Of a stretch of DNA of 64,000 bases, positions 31,400 through 40,629 are shown in pieces. The notes beneath the pieces are model-generated. The model was given only the letters and a program-made list of their open reading frames with translations, did no database searches and had not been told where the DNA came from. Source of the stretch: Herbidospora sakaeratensis (GTDB taxonomy: Bacteria; Actinomycetota; Actinomycetes; Streptosporangiales; Streptosporangiaceae); assembly GCF_001570525.1 (NCBI RefSeq), contig NZ_BBXC01000008.1:461841-525840 (forward strand). The letters are read 5' to 3'. The stretch's first letter is position 1. Each line of letters opens with the position of its first letter. Position numbers and translations under genes: made by a program.

Positions 31400-32839
31400 T
31401 TAGTCCACATCTGTCGTTAGATAATTCTCCCTGACCTTCGTACGCGACAACTTGCCGGTCGGCGTCCGGGGCAGTTCCTCCCGGAACTCGATCACCCGGG
31501 GATGCTTGAACCTCGCCAGCCGAGGCCCCAGATGCTCCCTGAGCTCCTCCTCCGACACCTTCTCCGCCGTCTGGACCAGCGCCACCACCGAGTGCCCCCA
31601 CTCCTCGTCGGGCACCCCGATCACCGCCGCCTCCACCACGCCCGGGTGCGACAGCAGGGCGGCCTCGATCTCGGCCGGGTAGATGTTCACCCCGCCGCTC
31701 ACGATCAGGTCGGTGCGCCGGTCGAGCAGGAAGAGGTATCCCTCGGGGTCGAGGTAGCCGATGTCCCCCGGCGTGTACCAGTCGCCGCGCTTGGAGGCCG
31801 CGGTCTTCTCCGGGTCCTTGCGGTATTCGAAGGTGCCCAGCGACGACTTCACGTAGATCATGCCGGGGGTGCCCGGCGGGACGTCCGCGCCGTTCTCGTC
31901 GAGGACGCGGGCCTCCATGCCGGGGACCGGGCGGCCGACGGTGCCCGGGTGGGCGAGCCACTCGTGGGGCTTCACGGCGAAGGCGATGGTCGACTCGGTC
32001 GAGCCGTAGTACTCGTAGAGGACCGGGCCGAACCAGTCCATCATCGCCTGCTTCACCGCGACGGGGCAGGCGGCGGCGGTGTGGGTGACCTGGCGCAGCG
32101 AGGAGACGTCGAAGCTCTCCCTGGTCTCGGCCGGGAGGCGGAGCATGCGGTGGAACATGGTCGGGACCATCATCGTGTCGGTCACGCGGTGGCGTTCGAT
32201 CAGTTCCAGCACGGGTTCGGGGTCGAACCTCGGCGCGATCACGACGGTGTGGCCCAGATGGAGGGCGAACTGCGCGTGGGCGCAGGGGGCCGAGTGGTAC
32301 ATCGGCGAGGTCACCAGGTGCACGCCGTCGCCCGGCCGCAGGTCGAGGACCTGGTCGATGAACCACAGGTAGAGCGGCAGGACCTCTTCGGGGGTCTTGG
32401 ACGTCCGGGGCCGCTGCACACCCTTCGGAAAGCCCGTGGTGCCGCTGGTGTACCACATGACCTGGCCGTACGTCCGGTCGGGCGGGTCGGTGACCGGGTT
32501 GCCCAGGGCCAGGGCGGCGACGTCCTCCGGGGCGCGGACGACCAGTTTCGCGTCGCTGTCGCTGACGATGTAGCCGATCTCGGCCTCGGTCAGGTGCCAG
32601 TTGACCGGCACGTAGTAGAGGCCGGTCTGGCCGGTGGCCAGCAGCATGACGAGGGCGTCCAGGCCGTTGCGGAGCGTGCCGGCGACGACGTCCCCGGCCC
32701 GCAGGCCCTGGTCGCGCAGGCCGTGGGAGACCTGGTTGGCGAGGGCGAGCAGGTCACCGGCGCGGACCTCCGCGCCGTCGACGATCACCGCGAGGCGGCC
32801 GGGGTCGCTCCGGGCGATCAGGTAGAAGCTCGGGTCCAT
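31400..32839 (-). CDS. AMP-binding acyl-CoA synthetase
   Basis: The 479-residue enzyme shows the ANL-superfamily motifs: MWYTSGTTGFPKGV (phosphate loop), YEYYGSTES (motif A5), DWYTPGDIGYLD (A7), LIVSGGVNIYPAEIE (A8) and TPTGKLSRTKVREN with the catalytic Lys (A10). It adenylates a carboxylic acid and forms its CoA thioester. At 479 residues it is slightly short, and the substrate (fatty or aromatic acid) is not predictable. ATG 32839 gives MDPSFYLIARSDP; the enormous open frame upstream is a high-GC shadow. The NACHT gene follows 23 bp downstream and may be read through. Confidence 0.9.
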   Translation of the reverse strand: MDPSFYLIARSDPGRLAVIVDGAEVRAGDLLALANQVSHGLRDQGLRAGDVVAGTLRNGLDALVMLLATGQTGLYYVPVNWHLTEAEIGYIVSDSDAKLVVRAPEDVAALALGNPVTDPPDRTYGQVMWYTSGTTGFPKGVQRPRTSKTPEEVLPLYLWFIDQVLDLRPGDGVHLVTSPMYHSAPCAHAQFALHLGHTVVIAPRFDPEPVLELIERHRVTDTMMVPTMFHRMLRLPAETRESFDVSSLRQVTHTAAACPVAVKQAMMDWFGPVLYEYYGSTESTIAFAVKPHEWLAHPGTVGRPVPGMEARVLDENGADVPPGTPGMIYVKSSLGTFEYRKDPEKTAASKRGDWYTPGDIGYLDPEGYLFLLDRRTDLIVSGGVNIYPAEIEAALLSHPGVVEAAVIGVPDEEWGHSVVALVQTAEKVSEEELREHLGPRLARFKHPRVIEFREELPRTPTGKLSRTKVRENYLTTDVD

Positions 32840-32941
32840 ACGTCGAGCATTGCGCCAGACGACCTGTTTGCCCAGCCTTGACCACCTTGAGTAGCCACCT
32901 TCCGACGTTCTGTGATCATCTGGGACATCAGGGGGAACAGG

Positions 32942-34285
32942 TTGTTCGGATGGCGCCGATGGTCGATGCGGGGCCGGTTGACGTTGGTCGCCGGTCTGGT
33001 CATGACGCTCCTGTGCCTGGCCGTGCTCGCGACCGCCCTCATCGGCCTGCGGGGCCTGGCGAGCCAGTACAACGTCGACCGGATCGTCCGCGTCACCCTC
33101 AAGACCATCCACATGCTGAAGAACGACCAGATCCCGGACGTGCTGCCGGCCCAGGGCATCGCCGGGCTGCAGGTGATCCGGCCCGACGGGTCGGTGGAGT
33201 CGTCCAGCGTGCTGCTCCAGGGCAAGCCCCGGATGGCCTTCTTCCAGCCGCCCGACACGACCGTGCGGCAGGACATGGTGCACTGCGACTCCGACCTGTG
33301 GCCCGACCAGTGCATGGTGATCGTCGCGATCCGCGTCTACAGCCCCGACGGCGACTACCTGATCTACGCCGCCGACCCGGTGGTGCCCTGGTACGTCGAC
33401 CCGCGCGTCGACCTGCTGCTGTTCCTCGGCGCGGGGGTCATCGTCACGGTGACCACCTTCGGCACGTACGTGCTGGTGGGCAAGGCGCTGCGGCCGGTCG
33501 ACGCGATCAGCGAGGAGCTCGCCACGATCACCGGCAGCGAGCTCGACCACCGGGTGCCGGTGCCGAAGAACCACGACGAGATCCGCCGCCTCGCCGAGAC
33601 CGCCAACGCCACCCTCGACCGCCTGGAGGAGGCCGTCGAGCAGCAGCGCCGGTTCGCCTCCGACGCCTCCCACGACCTGCGCAGCCCGCTGACCGCCATG
33701 CGCGCCGAGGTCGAGTCGGCCCTCCTCGACGTCGAGACGGCCGACTGGGAGCAGACCGGCGAGGCCATCCTCGGCAGCATCGACCGCCTCCAGGCGCTGG
33801 TGGACGACCTGCTCCAGATCGCCCGTCTCGACTCGGGCGCCCCGGGGCGGATGGACCCCGTCGACCTCGGCCAGCTCGCCGCGACCGAGCTCGACCGGCG
33901 CAGACGCCGGGTCAGGGTCATCCGGGAACTCCAGCCCGGGGTGATCATCATGGGCGACCGGCTGCGGCTCGCCCGCGTGCTGACCAACCTCCTCGACAAC
34001 GCCGAACGCCACGCCAACTCGGTGGTGATCGTCAAGGTCTACGAGGAGGCCCTCTGCGGCGTGCTGGAGGTCATCGACGACGGCGCGGGGGTGCCGCGCG
34101 ACAAGTGGGAGCACGTCTTCCAGCGCTTCACCCGCCTGGACGCCGCCCGCTCCCGCGACGCCGGCGGGACCGGCCTCGGGCTCGCCATCGCCCGCCAGAT
34201 CTGCGAGGGCCACGGCGGCACCCTCGCCATCGAGGACAGCGTGAAGGGCGCCCGGTTCGTCCTGCGCATCCCCGTGTCGCGCTAG
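32942..34285 (+). CDS. Orphan sensor histidine kinase with HAMP domain
   Basis: The product (about 447 residues) has one N-terminal helix (LTLVAGLVMTLLCLAVLATALIGL), a ~120-residue extracytoplasmic sensor with two Cys (HCDSDLWPDQC), and a second helix (LLLFLGAGVIVTVTTFGTYVL). A HAMP linker follows, then HisKA (FASDASHDLRSPLTAMR, phospho-His) and HATPase_c (NLLDNAERHA, DDGAGVP, GGTGLGLAIA). TTG 32942 is chosen because AGGGGG lies six bases upstream; GTG 32912 and ATG 32966 are alternatives. No response regulator gene is adjacent, so its partner is elsewhere. A TetR gene follows nine bases after the stop. Confidence 0.88.
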   Translation: MFGWRRWSMRGRLTLVAGLVMTLLCLAVLATALIGLRGLASQYNVDRIVRVTLKTIHMLKNDQIPDVLPAQGIAGLQVIRPDGSVESSSVLLQGKPRMAFFQPPDTTVRQDMVHCDSDLWPDQCMVIVAIRVYSPDGDYLIYAADPVVPWYVDPRVDLLLFLGAGVIVTVTTFGTYVLVGKALRPVDAISEELATITGSELDHRVPVPKNHDEIRRLAETANATLDRLEEAVEQQRRFASDASHDLRSPLTAMRAEVESALLDVETADWEQTGEAILGSIDRLQALVDDLLQIARLDSGAPGRMDPVDLGQLAATELDRRRRRVRVIRELQPGVIIMGDRLRLARVLTNLLDNAERHANSVVIVKVYEEALCGVLEVIDDGAGVPRDKWEHVFQRFTRLDAARSRDAGGTGLGLAIARQICEGHGGTLAIEDSVKGARFVLRIPVSR

Positions 34286-34294
34286 GGTGCCGAT

Positions 34295-34897
34295 GTGGCA
34301 CGGGGAATCAGCCGAATGCGCAGGGAGGATCTGCTCAAGGTCGCCTGCGAGGTCATCGCGGCCCAGGGATTCGGGCACACCCGGACCGTCGACATCGCCC
34401 AGGCGGCGGGGGTGAGCCAGGCGCTGCTCTTCTACCATTTCGAGACGAAGGAGAAACTGTTCGCCGCGGCTTTCGGATACGCGGCCGAACGCGATCTCGA
34501 CAATCTCGAGGCGCTGCTCGAATCGGCCGGGGGGCCGGTCGACAAACTCCGGGCGATGCTCAAGTTGTATTCGCCGAGCGGCAAGTCGAAATCGTGGGCG
34601 CTCTGGATCGACGCGTGGTCGGAATCGATGCGCAACCCGTCTCTCGAAGACGTCTCGCGGGCGCTTGACCTGCGATGGAAGGACGCCCTGCGGGGAATCC
34701 TGGCGGCCGGGGCCGAAGAGGGCGTCTTCCGGTGCCCCGACCCCGAAGGGGCGGCGTGGCGGTTGATGTCGCTGATCGACGGGCTGACCGTTCAGGTGAC
34801 CGTACACAAAAGGATGTTGACCCGGGCGCGGTTGTTCGAGCTGGTGCGCACCGCCGCCGCGGTCGAACTCGGGCTGGCGCCCGATCAGCTGGCGTAG
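34295..34897 (+). CDS. TetR family transcriptional regulator
   Basis: The 200-residue protein has the TetR helix-turn-helix (LLKVACEVIAAQGFGHTRTVDIAQAAGVSQALLFYHFETKEKLF) and a helical ligand-binding part of the TetR_C type (LWIDAWSESMRNPSLEDVSRALDLRWKDALRGIL). It represses or activates on small-molecule binding. GTG 34295 is used; ATG 34316 with an upstream GGGGAA is also possible. It converges on the end of the six-gene catabolic operon (13-bp overlap) and is a candidate to bind the palindrome in that operon's promoter. Confidence 0.88.
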   Translation: MARGISRMRREDLLKVACEVIAAQGFGHTRTVDIAQAAGVSQALLFYHFETKEKLFAAAFGYAAERDLDNLEALLESAGGPVDKLRAMLKLYSPSGKSKSWALWIDAWSESMRNPSLEDVSRALDLRWKDALRGILAAGAEEGVFRCPDPEGAAWRLMSLIDGLTVQVTVHKRMLTRARLFELVRTAAAVELGLAPDQLA

Positions 34898-36837
34898 GCG
34901 TCGAGCGCGACGCCGTCTTTCAGCGGGTTGACTTCTATTTCGGTGAGCTCCGGATGGGCGTCGAGAATTGTCCCCAGTACGACCATCGCGTGCGCGACGG
35001 CGCCGAGGTCGGCGGGCGGGGCGCCGCGCCAGCCGGCCAGCAGACGGGAAACGCGCGTTTCCGCGATCACGTTCTTGGCCTCCTCCCGGGTGAGCGGTGC
35101 GAGGGCCGTCACGGTGTCGGCGAGCAGCTCGGCGAGCACTCCCCCGGCGCCGAACGTGACGACCGGCCCCACGTGGGGGTCGCGGTGCGCGCCGACGATC
35201 AGCTCCACGCCCGGCGACGTCACCTGCTCCTCCACCCAGAGCGGCAGGCCGCCGAGCCGGGCCCGCATACGCGCCGCCTCCCGGTGGAGCTCCGCCGGAT
35301 CGCCGATGCCGAGCACGACCCCGCCCACCTCGGTTTTGTGCGCCGGGCCCAGCGCCTTCAGCACCAGCGGGTACGTCAGACCGGGGTCGCCGCCGTCGTC
35401 GTAGAGGAGCCCGGCGGGGAAGGCGAGGCCGGCGGCCATGAGCGCGCGGCGAAGGTCGACGAATCCGGAGAGGTCGCCCGACGAAGGCGTCGCCTCCCTC
35501 GGACCCGGCGTCGGCGCGTCCCGGCGGGACCTCAGCGCGCTCAGCCCGGTCATGACGGCGTCGATCGTGCCGTGGACGGGCACGCCCGCCGCCCGCAGGA
35601 AGTCCACCGTCGGGCCTTCGGGGCGCATCGTGTGGATCAGGCAGGGCCGCGTGGTGAGCGTCTCGGCCAGGTGGGCGGCGGCGGTCAGCTCCGCGCCCTC
35701 CAGCGCCGGGCTGTCGGCGGCGTAGCTGGCGAAGTAGCCGGTCAGGACGACCGCGTCGACCTCGGGCGCGACGATCTCCGCGATCCTCGGGTACGTCGCC
35801 AGGTCGGCCTCCCCCGCTCCCGCGAGGTCGACGGGGTTCAACAGGCCCGCGCCGGGCGGCAGGAGGGCCCGCAGCGCCTCGACCGTGGCCGGGGTGAACG
35901 CCGGGACCTCCAGGCCGAGCCGTTCGGCCAGTTCGGCGGCGACGGCCCCCTGGCCGCCGCTGTCGGCCACCACCGCCACCCGCCGCACAGGCCCTGGGAC
36001 GGCCAGGCACGCCTGGGCGATGTGGATCGCCTCCTGCGGGGTGCGGGCCCGCAGCACGCCCGCCGCCCGGCACAACGCGTCGACGACCGCGTCGGGGGTG
36101 GCGAGCGCGCCGGTGTGGGAGGTGACCGCGCGGCGGCCCGCCGCCGAGCCGCCGACGGTCAGCAGGATCACCGGCTTGCCGCCCGCCAGGGCGATCAGGT
36201 CGCGGCCGATCGACAGGTCTTCGAGGTAGAGGACGACGACGCGGGTGTGCGGGGCGGCGACGACCGCTTCGGCCAGCTCCCGGACGCCCAGGTCGGCCGC
36301 CGCGCCGACGGAGACGAACCGCGACAGGCCCAGGCCCTCCTTCGCGGCCAGGTAGCCGAGTTCGAGGCCGACCGAGCCGCTCTGCGAGACGACGCCGATC
36401 GGGCCGGGGGTCAGCGTGCCCCAGGTGAGGGCCAGGGCGGCGGCGGAGTCGTACACCCCCATGCTGGTCGGGCCCACCAGACGGGCGCCCGCCGAGCGCA
36501 CCCGCCCGGCCAGCGCGGGCAGGCCGCCGGGGTAGGCGACCCCGGCGGTGATGGCGACGAGGTGGCGGGCGCCGGCGTCGAGGGCGTCGCCGACGACCTG
36601 CTCGTAGGTGTGCGGCGGGGTCGCGATGGCGACCAGGTCGGGGGTCTGGGGGAGCTCGCGCAACGAGCGGTGGGTGGCGTGGCCGAGGACGTCGGCGCCC
36701 CGGGCGTTCACCAGGTGCACCGGCCGGCGCGACGCCCCGCTCAGGGCGCCCCTGGCCAGCCAGTAGCCCCATTTGGCCGGGTCGCCGGACGCGCCGACGA
36801 CGGCGACCGAGCGGGGGTCGAACAGGGCCTCGGTCAT
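34885..36837 (-). CDS. ADP-forming acyl-CoA (acetate-CoA) ligase family protein
   Basis: The 650-residue protein has an N-terminal CoA-binding Rossmann domain (FDPRSVAVVGASGDPAKWGY), two succinyl-CoA-ligase-like domains (GPIGVVSQSGSVGLELG, and RAVTSHTGAL with the phospho-relay region) and a C-terminal ATP-grasp-like domain (YPLVLKALGPAHKTEVGGVVLGI to LTEIEVNPL). This is the single-chain NDP-forming type that interconverts acyl-CoA and acid with ATP. It is the last gene of the operon and could release free acid from, or activate, the pathway product. ATG 36837 overlaps the preceding stop (ATGA). Confidence 0.9.
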   Translation of the reverse strand: MTEALFDPRSVAVVGASGDPAKWGYWLARGALSGASRRPVHLVNARGADVLGHATHRSLRELPQTPDLVAIATPPHTYEQVVGDALDAGARHLVAITAGVAYPGGLPALAGRVRSAGARLVGPTSMGVYDSAAALALTWGTLTPGPIGVVSQSGSVGLELGYLAAKEGLGLSRFVSVGAAADLGVRELAEAVVAAPHTRVVVLYLEDLSIGRDLIALAGGKPVILLTVGGSAAGRRAVTSHTGALATPDAVVDALCRAAGVLRARTPQEAIHIAQACLAVPGPVRRVAVVADSGGQGAVAAELAERLGLEVPAFTPATVEALRALLPPGAGLLNPVDLAGAGEADLATYPRIAEIVAPEVDAVVLTGYFASYAADSPALEGAELTAAAHLAETLTTRPCLIHTMRPEGPTVDFLRAAGVPVHGTIDAVMTGLSALRSRRDAPTPGPREATPSSGDLSGFVDLRRALMAAGLAFPAGLLYDDGGDPGLTYPLVLKALGPAHKTEVGGVVLGIGDPAELHREAARMRARLGGLPLWVEEQVTSPGVELIVGAHRDPHVGPVVTFGAGGVLAELLADTVTALAPLTREEAKNVIAETRVSRLLAGWRGAPPADLGAVAHAMVVLGTILDAHPELTEIEVNPLKDGVALDAYAS

Positions 36838-37952
36838 CGCCCGGCCGCCATGTTGCGGGCGCTCAGGTCGTGGGCGACCTCGCGCGGGGTGCGGGCCGGG
36901 TCGGACATGATCTCGGTCGTCACCCGGCGCATCCAGGAGCGGATCTTCGCGAAGGCGGCGTCGGCGTCGGCCGGGACGTCGCCGAACAACGTCCACCACC
37001 ACCAGGAGTTGGTCGCCGAGTTGGCCACCACGTCCGGGACGACCACCACTCCCCTGTCGGCGAGCAGCCGCTCGGCCTCGGGGGTGACCGGCACGTTGGC
37101 CGCCTCCACCACCAGCCGGGCCCGCACCCGGGGGGCCTCTTCGGCCCCGACGCAGTAGGAGACGGCGGCCGGGATCAGCAGGTCGCAGTCGACGTCGAGC
37201 CACTCGTCCCGGGGCCGTTTCGCGCCGGGGACGCGGCCGAACGGGTCGCGGGCGCGCAGCAGCGCCTCCACGTCGAGGCCGCCGGGATCGGCCAGCAGGC
37301 CGTCGGCGTCGGCGACGCCGACGATCCGCACCCCCGCCCGCGCCAGGAACCGCGCCGTCGCGCCGCCCATGGAGCCGAAGCCCTGGACGACCGCCGTCGG
37401 ATTCCGGATGCCCAGGCGGTCGAGCGCCGTCAGGGCCGACCCGGCCACGCCGCAACCACCCGCCAGGTCGCCCAGGCCGATGCCGTCGACGGTGACGGCG
37501 AAGGCGGCGTCCAGGCGCTTCAGGGCCGTGTCGGGATCGTCGAGCAGCGGCAGGACGGCGTCGATCGAGGTGCGCAGCCCGGCCGCGTGACAGGCCGCCT
37601 CGATCGCCTCCTGTCGCAGCCCGAGGTCCTCACCGGTCGCCCAGTAGGTCGCCAGCAGGGGCTTCATCGCGGCGACGTAGCGGTGCAGCATCCCGGTGGC
37701 CTCCGGGTCGAGCGGGTCGCAGTCGATGCCGCCCTTCGCCCCGCCGAGCGGCTGGTAGGCCAGCCCCGGCTCGTAGGCGATGGCCTCCTTCCGCGACATG
37801 CCCCGCGCCAGGTCGGCGACCTCGTCGAGGGTCACCCCGGCGCGCATCCGCAACCCGCCGCTGGCGACCCCCCGGCCCAGCCGGTCGATGACGAGGTAGC
37901 CGGGCCGGCCGGTGACGTCGTCGGTCCAGACGACCTGGAGGAACGGGCTCAT
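36834..37952 (-). CDS. Glu/Leu/Phe/Val dehydrogenase family protein
   Basis: The 372-residue protein has the amino-acid dehydrogenase signature YQPLGGAKGGIDCDP (catalytic Lys in GGAKGG), the Asp region ATGEDLGL, and the NAD loop AVVQGFGSMGGATARFLARAGV. A C-terminal SATNSWWWW stretch is odd for its tryptophan run. It should oxidatively deaminate an amino acid to a 2-oxo acid, or the reverse. Its partner genes (TPP enzyme upstream, CoA ligase downstream, both with ATGA overlaps) suggest amino-acid breakdown. Which amino acid is not clear. Confidence 0.88.
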   Translation of the reverse strand: MSPFLQVVWTDDVTGRPGYLVIDRLGRGVASGGLRMRAGVTLDEVADLARGMSRKEAIAYEPGLAYQPLGGAKGGIDCDPLDPEATGMLHRYVAAMKPLLATYWATGEDLGLRQEAIEAACHAAGLRTSIDAVLPLLDDPDTALKRLDAAFAVTVDGIGLGDLAGGCGVAGSALTALDRLGIRNPTAVVQGFGSMGGATARFLARAGVRIVGVADADGLLADPGGLDVEALLRARDPFGRVPGAKRPRDEWLDVDCDLLIPAAVSYCVGAEEAPRVRARLVVEAANVPVTPEAERLLADRGVVVVPDVVANSATNSWWWWTLFGDVPADADAAFAKIRSWMRRVTTEIMSDPARTPREVAHDLSARNMAAGR

Positions 37953-39466
37953 GACTGCTCCTGGATGACGATCACCGTGGGGCGGTCGGCGGCGAACGCC
38001 GCGCCGATCTCACCCGCCAGGTCGTGCGGACACGCGACGCCCCGGGCACCGAAGGCCCGGGCGAGCTGGACGAAGTCGGGGCCGTGCAGGTCGACGGCCA
38101 CCGGGGCCATGGGCCGGGCCGCCATCTCGGCCCGGATCTCGCCGTAACCGCCGTTGACGGCGACGACGATCGGCAGGTTGAGCCCGAGCTCCACGGCGGT
38201 GGCCAGCTCCTGGACGCTGAACTGAAGCGCGCCGTCCCCGGCGAGCACGCAGACGGGCAGGTCCGGGTTCGCGACCTTGGCGCCGACGGCGGCGGGGAGC
38301 GCGTAGCCGAGGGTGCCGAAGCCGGTGGGGAACAGGAAGCGGTGCGGGAGGGCGGCCAGGGCGCCGTAGTAGCAGAACATCGAGTTGTCGGCGGCGATGA
38401 CGGCGTGGTCGGGGAGGGCCCTGGCGATGGCTTCGAGTTCGGCGCGCCAGGGGGCGGAGAGGGCGGCGCGTTCTTCGCCGATCCGGCGGACGACCTCAGC
38501 GAGGTCGGTGCGGGGTGCGTGATCCGGCCGCACCGTGTTCGCCACGAGTGTGGCCAGGGCTGGGAGGGCGGTTTCCGCGCGGGCGGTGATGGGGATCGTC
38601 GCGTCCGTCGTCTGGGCCGGGTCGACGTCGACGCGGATGAGGGTGCCCTCGTAGACGAAGTCCGTCCACAGATCCGAGGGGGCCAGTTCGGTGCCCACCG
38701 CCACCAGGACGTCGCAGGAGTTCAGCCACGCCTGGGTGGCCTTCAGGAAGAGCCCCGGGCCGAGGTTGCGGGCATGCGTCGGGAGGATGCCCGTCCCGTT
38801 GATGGTGGTGACGATCAGGGCGTCCACGGCCTCGGCGAGCCGGAGGGCCGCCTCGCCCGCGTTCCGGGCGCCGCCGCCCAGCACGATGCCCACCCGTCGG
38901 GCCCCGGCCAGGGCCGCCGCCGCCTCCGGGAGGCCGCCCCGCCCCGGGAGGGTCACCTCGCCCTCGGCGTCGAGGAGGTCGGCCGGGATCTCGATGTGCA
39001 CGGGCCTCGGGCGGCCCGCCGCGAAGAAGGTGAACGCCGCCGCCAGCGCCGACGAGATCTCGGCCACGGTGGTCACGCGGTGGCTCCAGGCGCAGACGGC
39101 GTCCATCGCCGCCGACTGGTTCTTCGTCTCGTGCAGGTAGCCGGTGCTCCGGCGCGGATGCGTCGTCGGCACGCCGGGTGAGATCAGCAGCAGCGGGATC
39201 GAGTCGGAGTAGGCCTGCCCGGCCGCCGCGATGGCGTTGAGGATGCCGGGGCCGGTCGTGGTCAGCACGACCCCGGGACGGCCCGAGATCCGGGCGTAGC
39301 CGTCGGCGGCGTAGCCCGCTCCCTGTTCGTGCCGGGGGGTGACCAGCCGGGTGCCCTGGCGGGCGAGGGCGTCGTACAGGGCGAGGTTGTGGGTGCCTGG
39401 GATGCCGAAGACCGTGTCGACCCCGTGGGCGGCCAGGGTGGCCGCGACCGCCGTCGCGCCCGTCAT
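37949..39466 (-). CDS. Thiamine diphosphate-dependent enzyme (2-oxo-acid decarboxylase/acetolactate-synthase-like)
   Basis: The 505-residue protein begins GATAVAATLAAHGVDTVFGIPG and has the catalytic Glu in TPRHEQGAGYAADGYAR. A central domain follows, then the C-terminal ThDP motif GDGALQFSVQELATAVELGLNLPIVVAVNGGYGEI. The size fits acetolactate-synthase-like decarboxylases, including 5-guanidino-2-oxopentanoate decarboxylase. Next to an amino-acid dehydrogenase, decarboxylation of its 2-oxo acid product is a reasonable guess. ATG 39466 overlaps the acyl-CoA dehydrogenase stop. Confidence 0.88.
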   Translation of the reverse strand: MTGATAVAATLAAHGVDTVFGIPGTHNLALYDALARQGTRLVTPRHEQGAGYAADGYARISGRPGVVLTTTGPGILNAIAAAGQAYSDSIPLLLISPGVPTTHPRRSTGYLHETKNQSAAMDAVCAWSHRVTTVAEISSALAAAFTFFAAGRPRPVHIEIPADLLDAEGEVTLPGRGGLPEAAAALAGARRVGIVLGGGARNAGEAALRLAEAVDALIVTTINGTGILPTHARNLGPGLFLKATQAWLNSCDVLVAVGTELAPSDLWTDFVYEGTLIRVDVDPAQTTDATIPITARAETALPALATLVANTVRPDHAPRTDLAEVVRRIGEERAALSAPWRAELEAIARALPDHAVIAADNSMFCYYGALAALPHRFLFPTGFGTLGYALPAAVGAKVANPDLPVCVLAGDGALQFSVQELATAVELGLNLPIVVAVNGGYGEIRAEMAARPMAPVAVDLHGPDFVQLARAFGARGVACPHDLAGEIGAAFAADRPTVIVIQEQS

Positions 39467-40629
39467 GAGCGGGCCAGCGAGCGGGAGATGATCAGCCGCT
39501 GGATGTCGGAGGTGCCCTCTTCGAGCTCCTCCAGTTTGGCGTCGCGCAGCCACTTCTCCACGAGGAACTCCCGCGAGTACCCCCAGCCGCCGAACGTCTG
39601 CATCGCCGCCCACGCGCACCACACCGCGTTCTCCGAGGCCGTCAGCTTGGCGATCGCGGCCTCCTCGGTGATCGGGTGGCCGAGGTCGTGGAGGTCGGCG
39701 GCCCGGCGGGTCAGCAGCGCCGACACGTCGGTCCTGGCGGCCATGTCGGCGAGCCGGAACGCCACCGCCTGGTGGCCGATGATGGGCGTGCCGAACTGCT
39801 CCCTCTCCTTCGCGTACGCCAGCGCCGCGTCCAGGGCGGCGCGCGACAACCCCGTGCAGGCGGCGGCGATGAGCACCCGGGAGGCGTCGAAGGTCCGCAT
39901 CAGCCCCCGGAACCCCTGCCCCTCCTCGCCGAGGCGGTCGGCCACCGGCACGCGCACCCCGTCGAGGAAGAGCTCCGCGCACGCGATGCCGCGCTGCCCC
40001 ATCTTCGGCATCGGCGACCCGACGGTGAGACCGGGCGTGTCGCGGTGCACGACGAAGGCCGTCACCCCCTTGGAGCGGGTGCCGGGCGCGACGGTCGCGA
40101 AGACGACGAACCACTCGGCGAAGGGCGCGTTGGAGATCCACGTCTTCTGGCCGGTCAGCACGTAGTGGTCGCCGTCGCGCCCGGCCCGGGTGGTGATGGC
40201 GGCCGCGTCGGAGCCGACGCCGGGCTCGGTGGTGGCCAGCGCGGTCAGGGGCGGGTCGTCACCGGTCAGCGGCGCGAGCAGCCGTTCCTGCTGGGCCGGC
40301 GTGCCGAGCTCCAGCACCGGCCCGGCGAAGAACCCCCCGGACGTGATCAGGTTGCCGATCGAGATGTCGCCGTGGCAGAGCTCCTCCTGCACCAGGCACT
40401 GGGTGACCAGGTCGGTGACCCCGCCCCCGCCGAACTCCTCGGGGATCATGAACGAGGTCAGCCCGGCCGCCGCCGCCTTCGCCCAGACGTCCCCGGGGAA
40501 GACGTGATCGCCTTCGTCGACCTCCCGCGCCCGGGGCCGGATCTCCTCGGCGGCGAACCTGCGGGCCAGCGCGACGACGTCGGCCTGCTCCGCGCTCAGC
40601 TCGCGGCCGAGACGGGGGACTCTGGGCAT
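39463..40629 (-). CDS. Acyl-CoA dehydrogenase
   Basis: The 388-residue flavoprotein shows LTALATTEPGVGSDAA and YVLTGQKTWISNAPFAEWFVVFA (FAD region), TFDASRVLIAAACTGLSRAALDAALAYAKEREQFGTPI, and the C-terminal TFGGWGYSREFLVEKWLRDAK followed by EGTSDIQRLIISR. It introduces a 2,3-double bond into an acyl-CoA and passes electrons to ETF. The position of the catalytic base is consistent with the short or branched-chain subfamily, though that is not certain. ATG 40629 lies 34 bp inside the end of the permease gene. Confidence 0.92.
   Translation of the reverse strand: MPRVPRLGRELSAEQADVVALARRFAAEEIRPRAREVDEGDHVFPGDVWAKAAAAGLTSFMIPEEFGGGGVTDLVTQCLVQEELCHGDISIGNLITSGGFFAGPVLELGTPAQQERLLAPLTGDDPPLTALATTEPGVGSDAAAITTRAGRDGDHYVLTGQKTWISNAPFAEWFVVFATVAPGTRSKGVTAFVVHRDTPGLTVGSPMPKMGQRGIACAELFLDGVRVPVADRLGEEGQGFRGLMRTFDASRVLIAAACTGLSRAALDAALAYAKEREQFGTPIIGHQAVAFRLADMAARTDVSALLTRRAADLHDLGHPITEEAAIAKLTASENAVWCAWAAMQTFGGWGYSREFLVEKWLRDAKLEELEEGTSDIQRLIISRSLARS

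Noticed and set aside
32840-36772. Open frame of 1790 codons on the minus strand ending in the CoA-ligase gene
   Set aside because: Only the last 479 codons resemble a protein family. The rest is antisense to the kinase and TetR genes and open only because stop codons are rare at this GC content.
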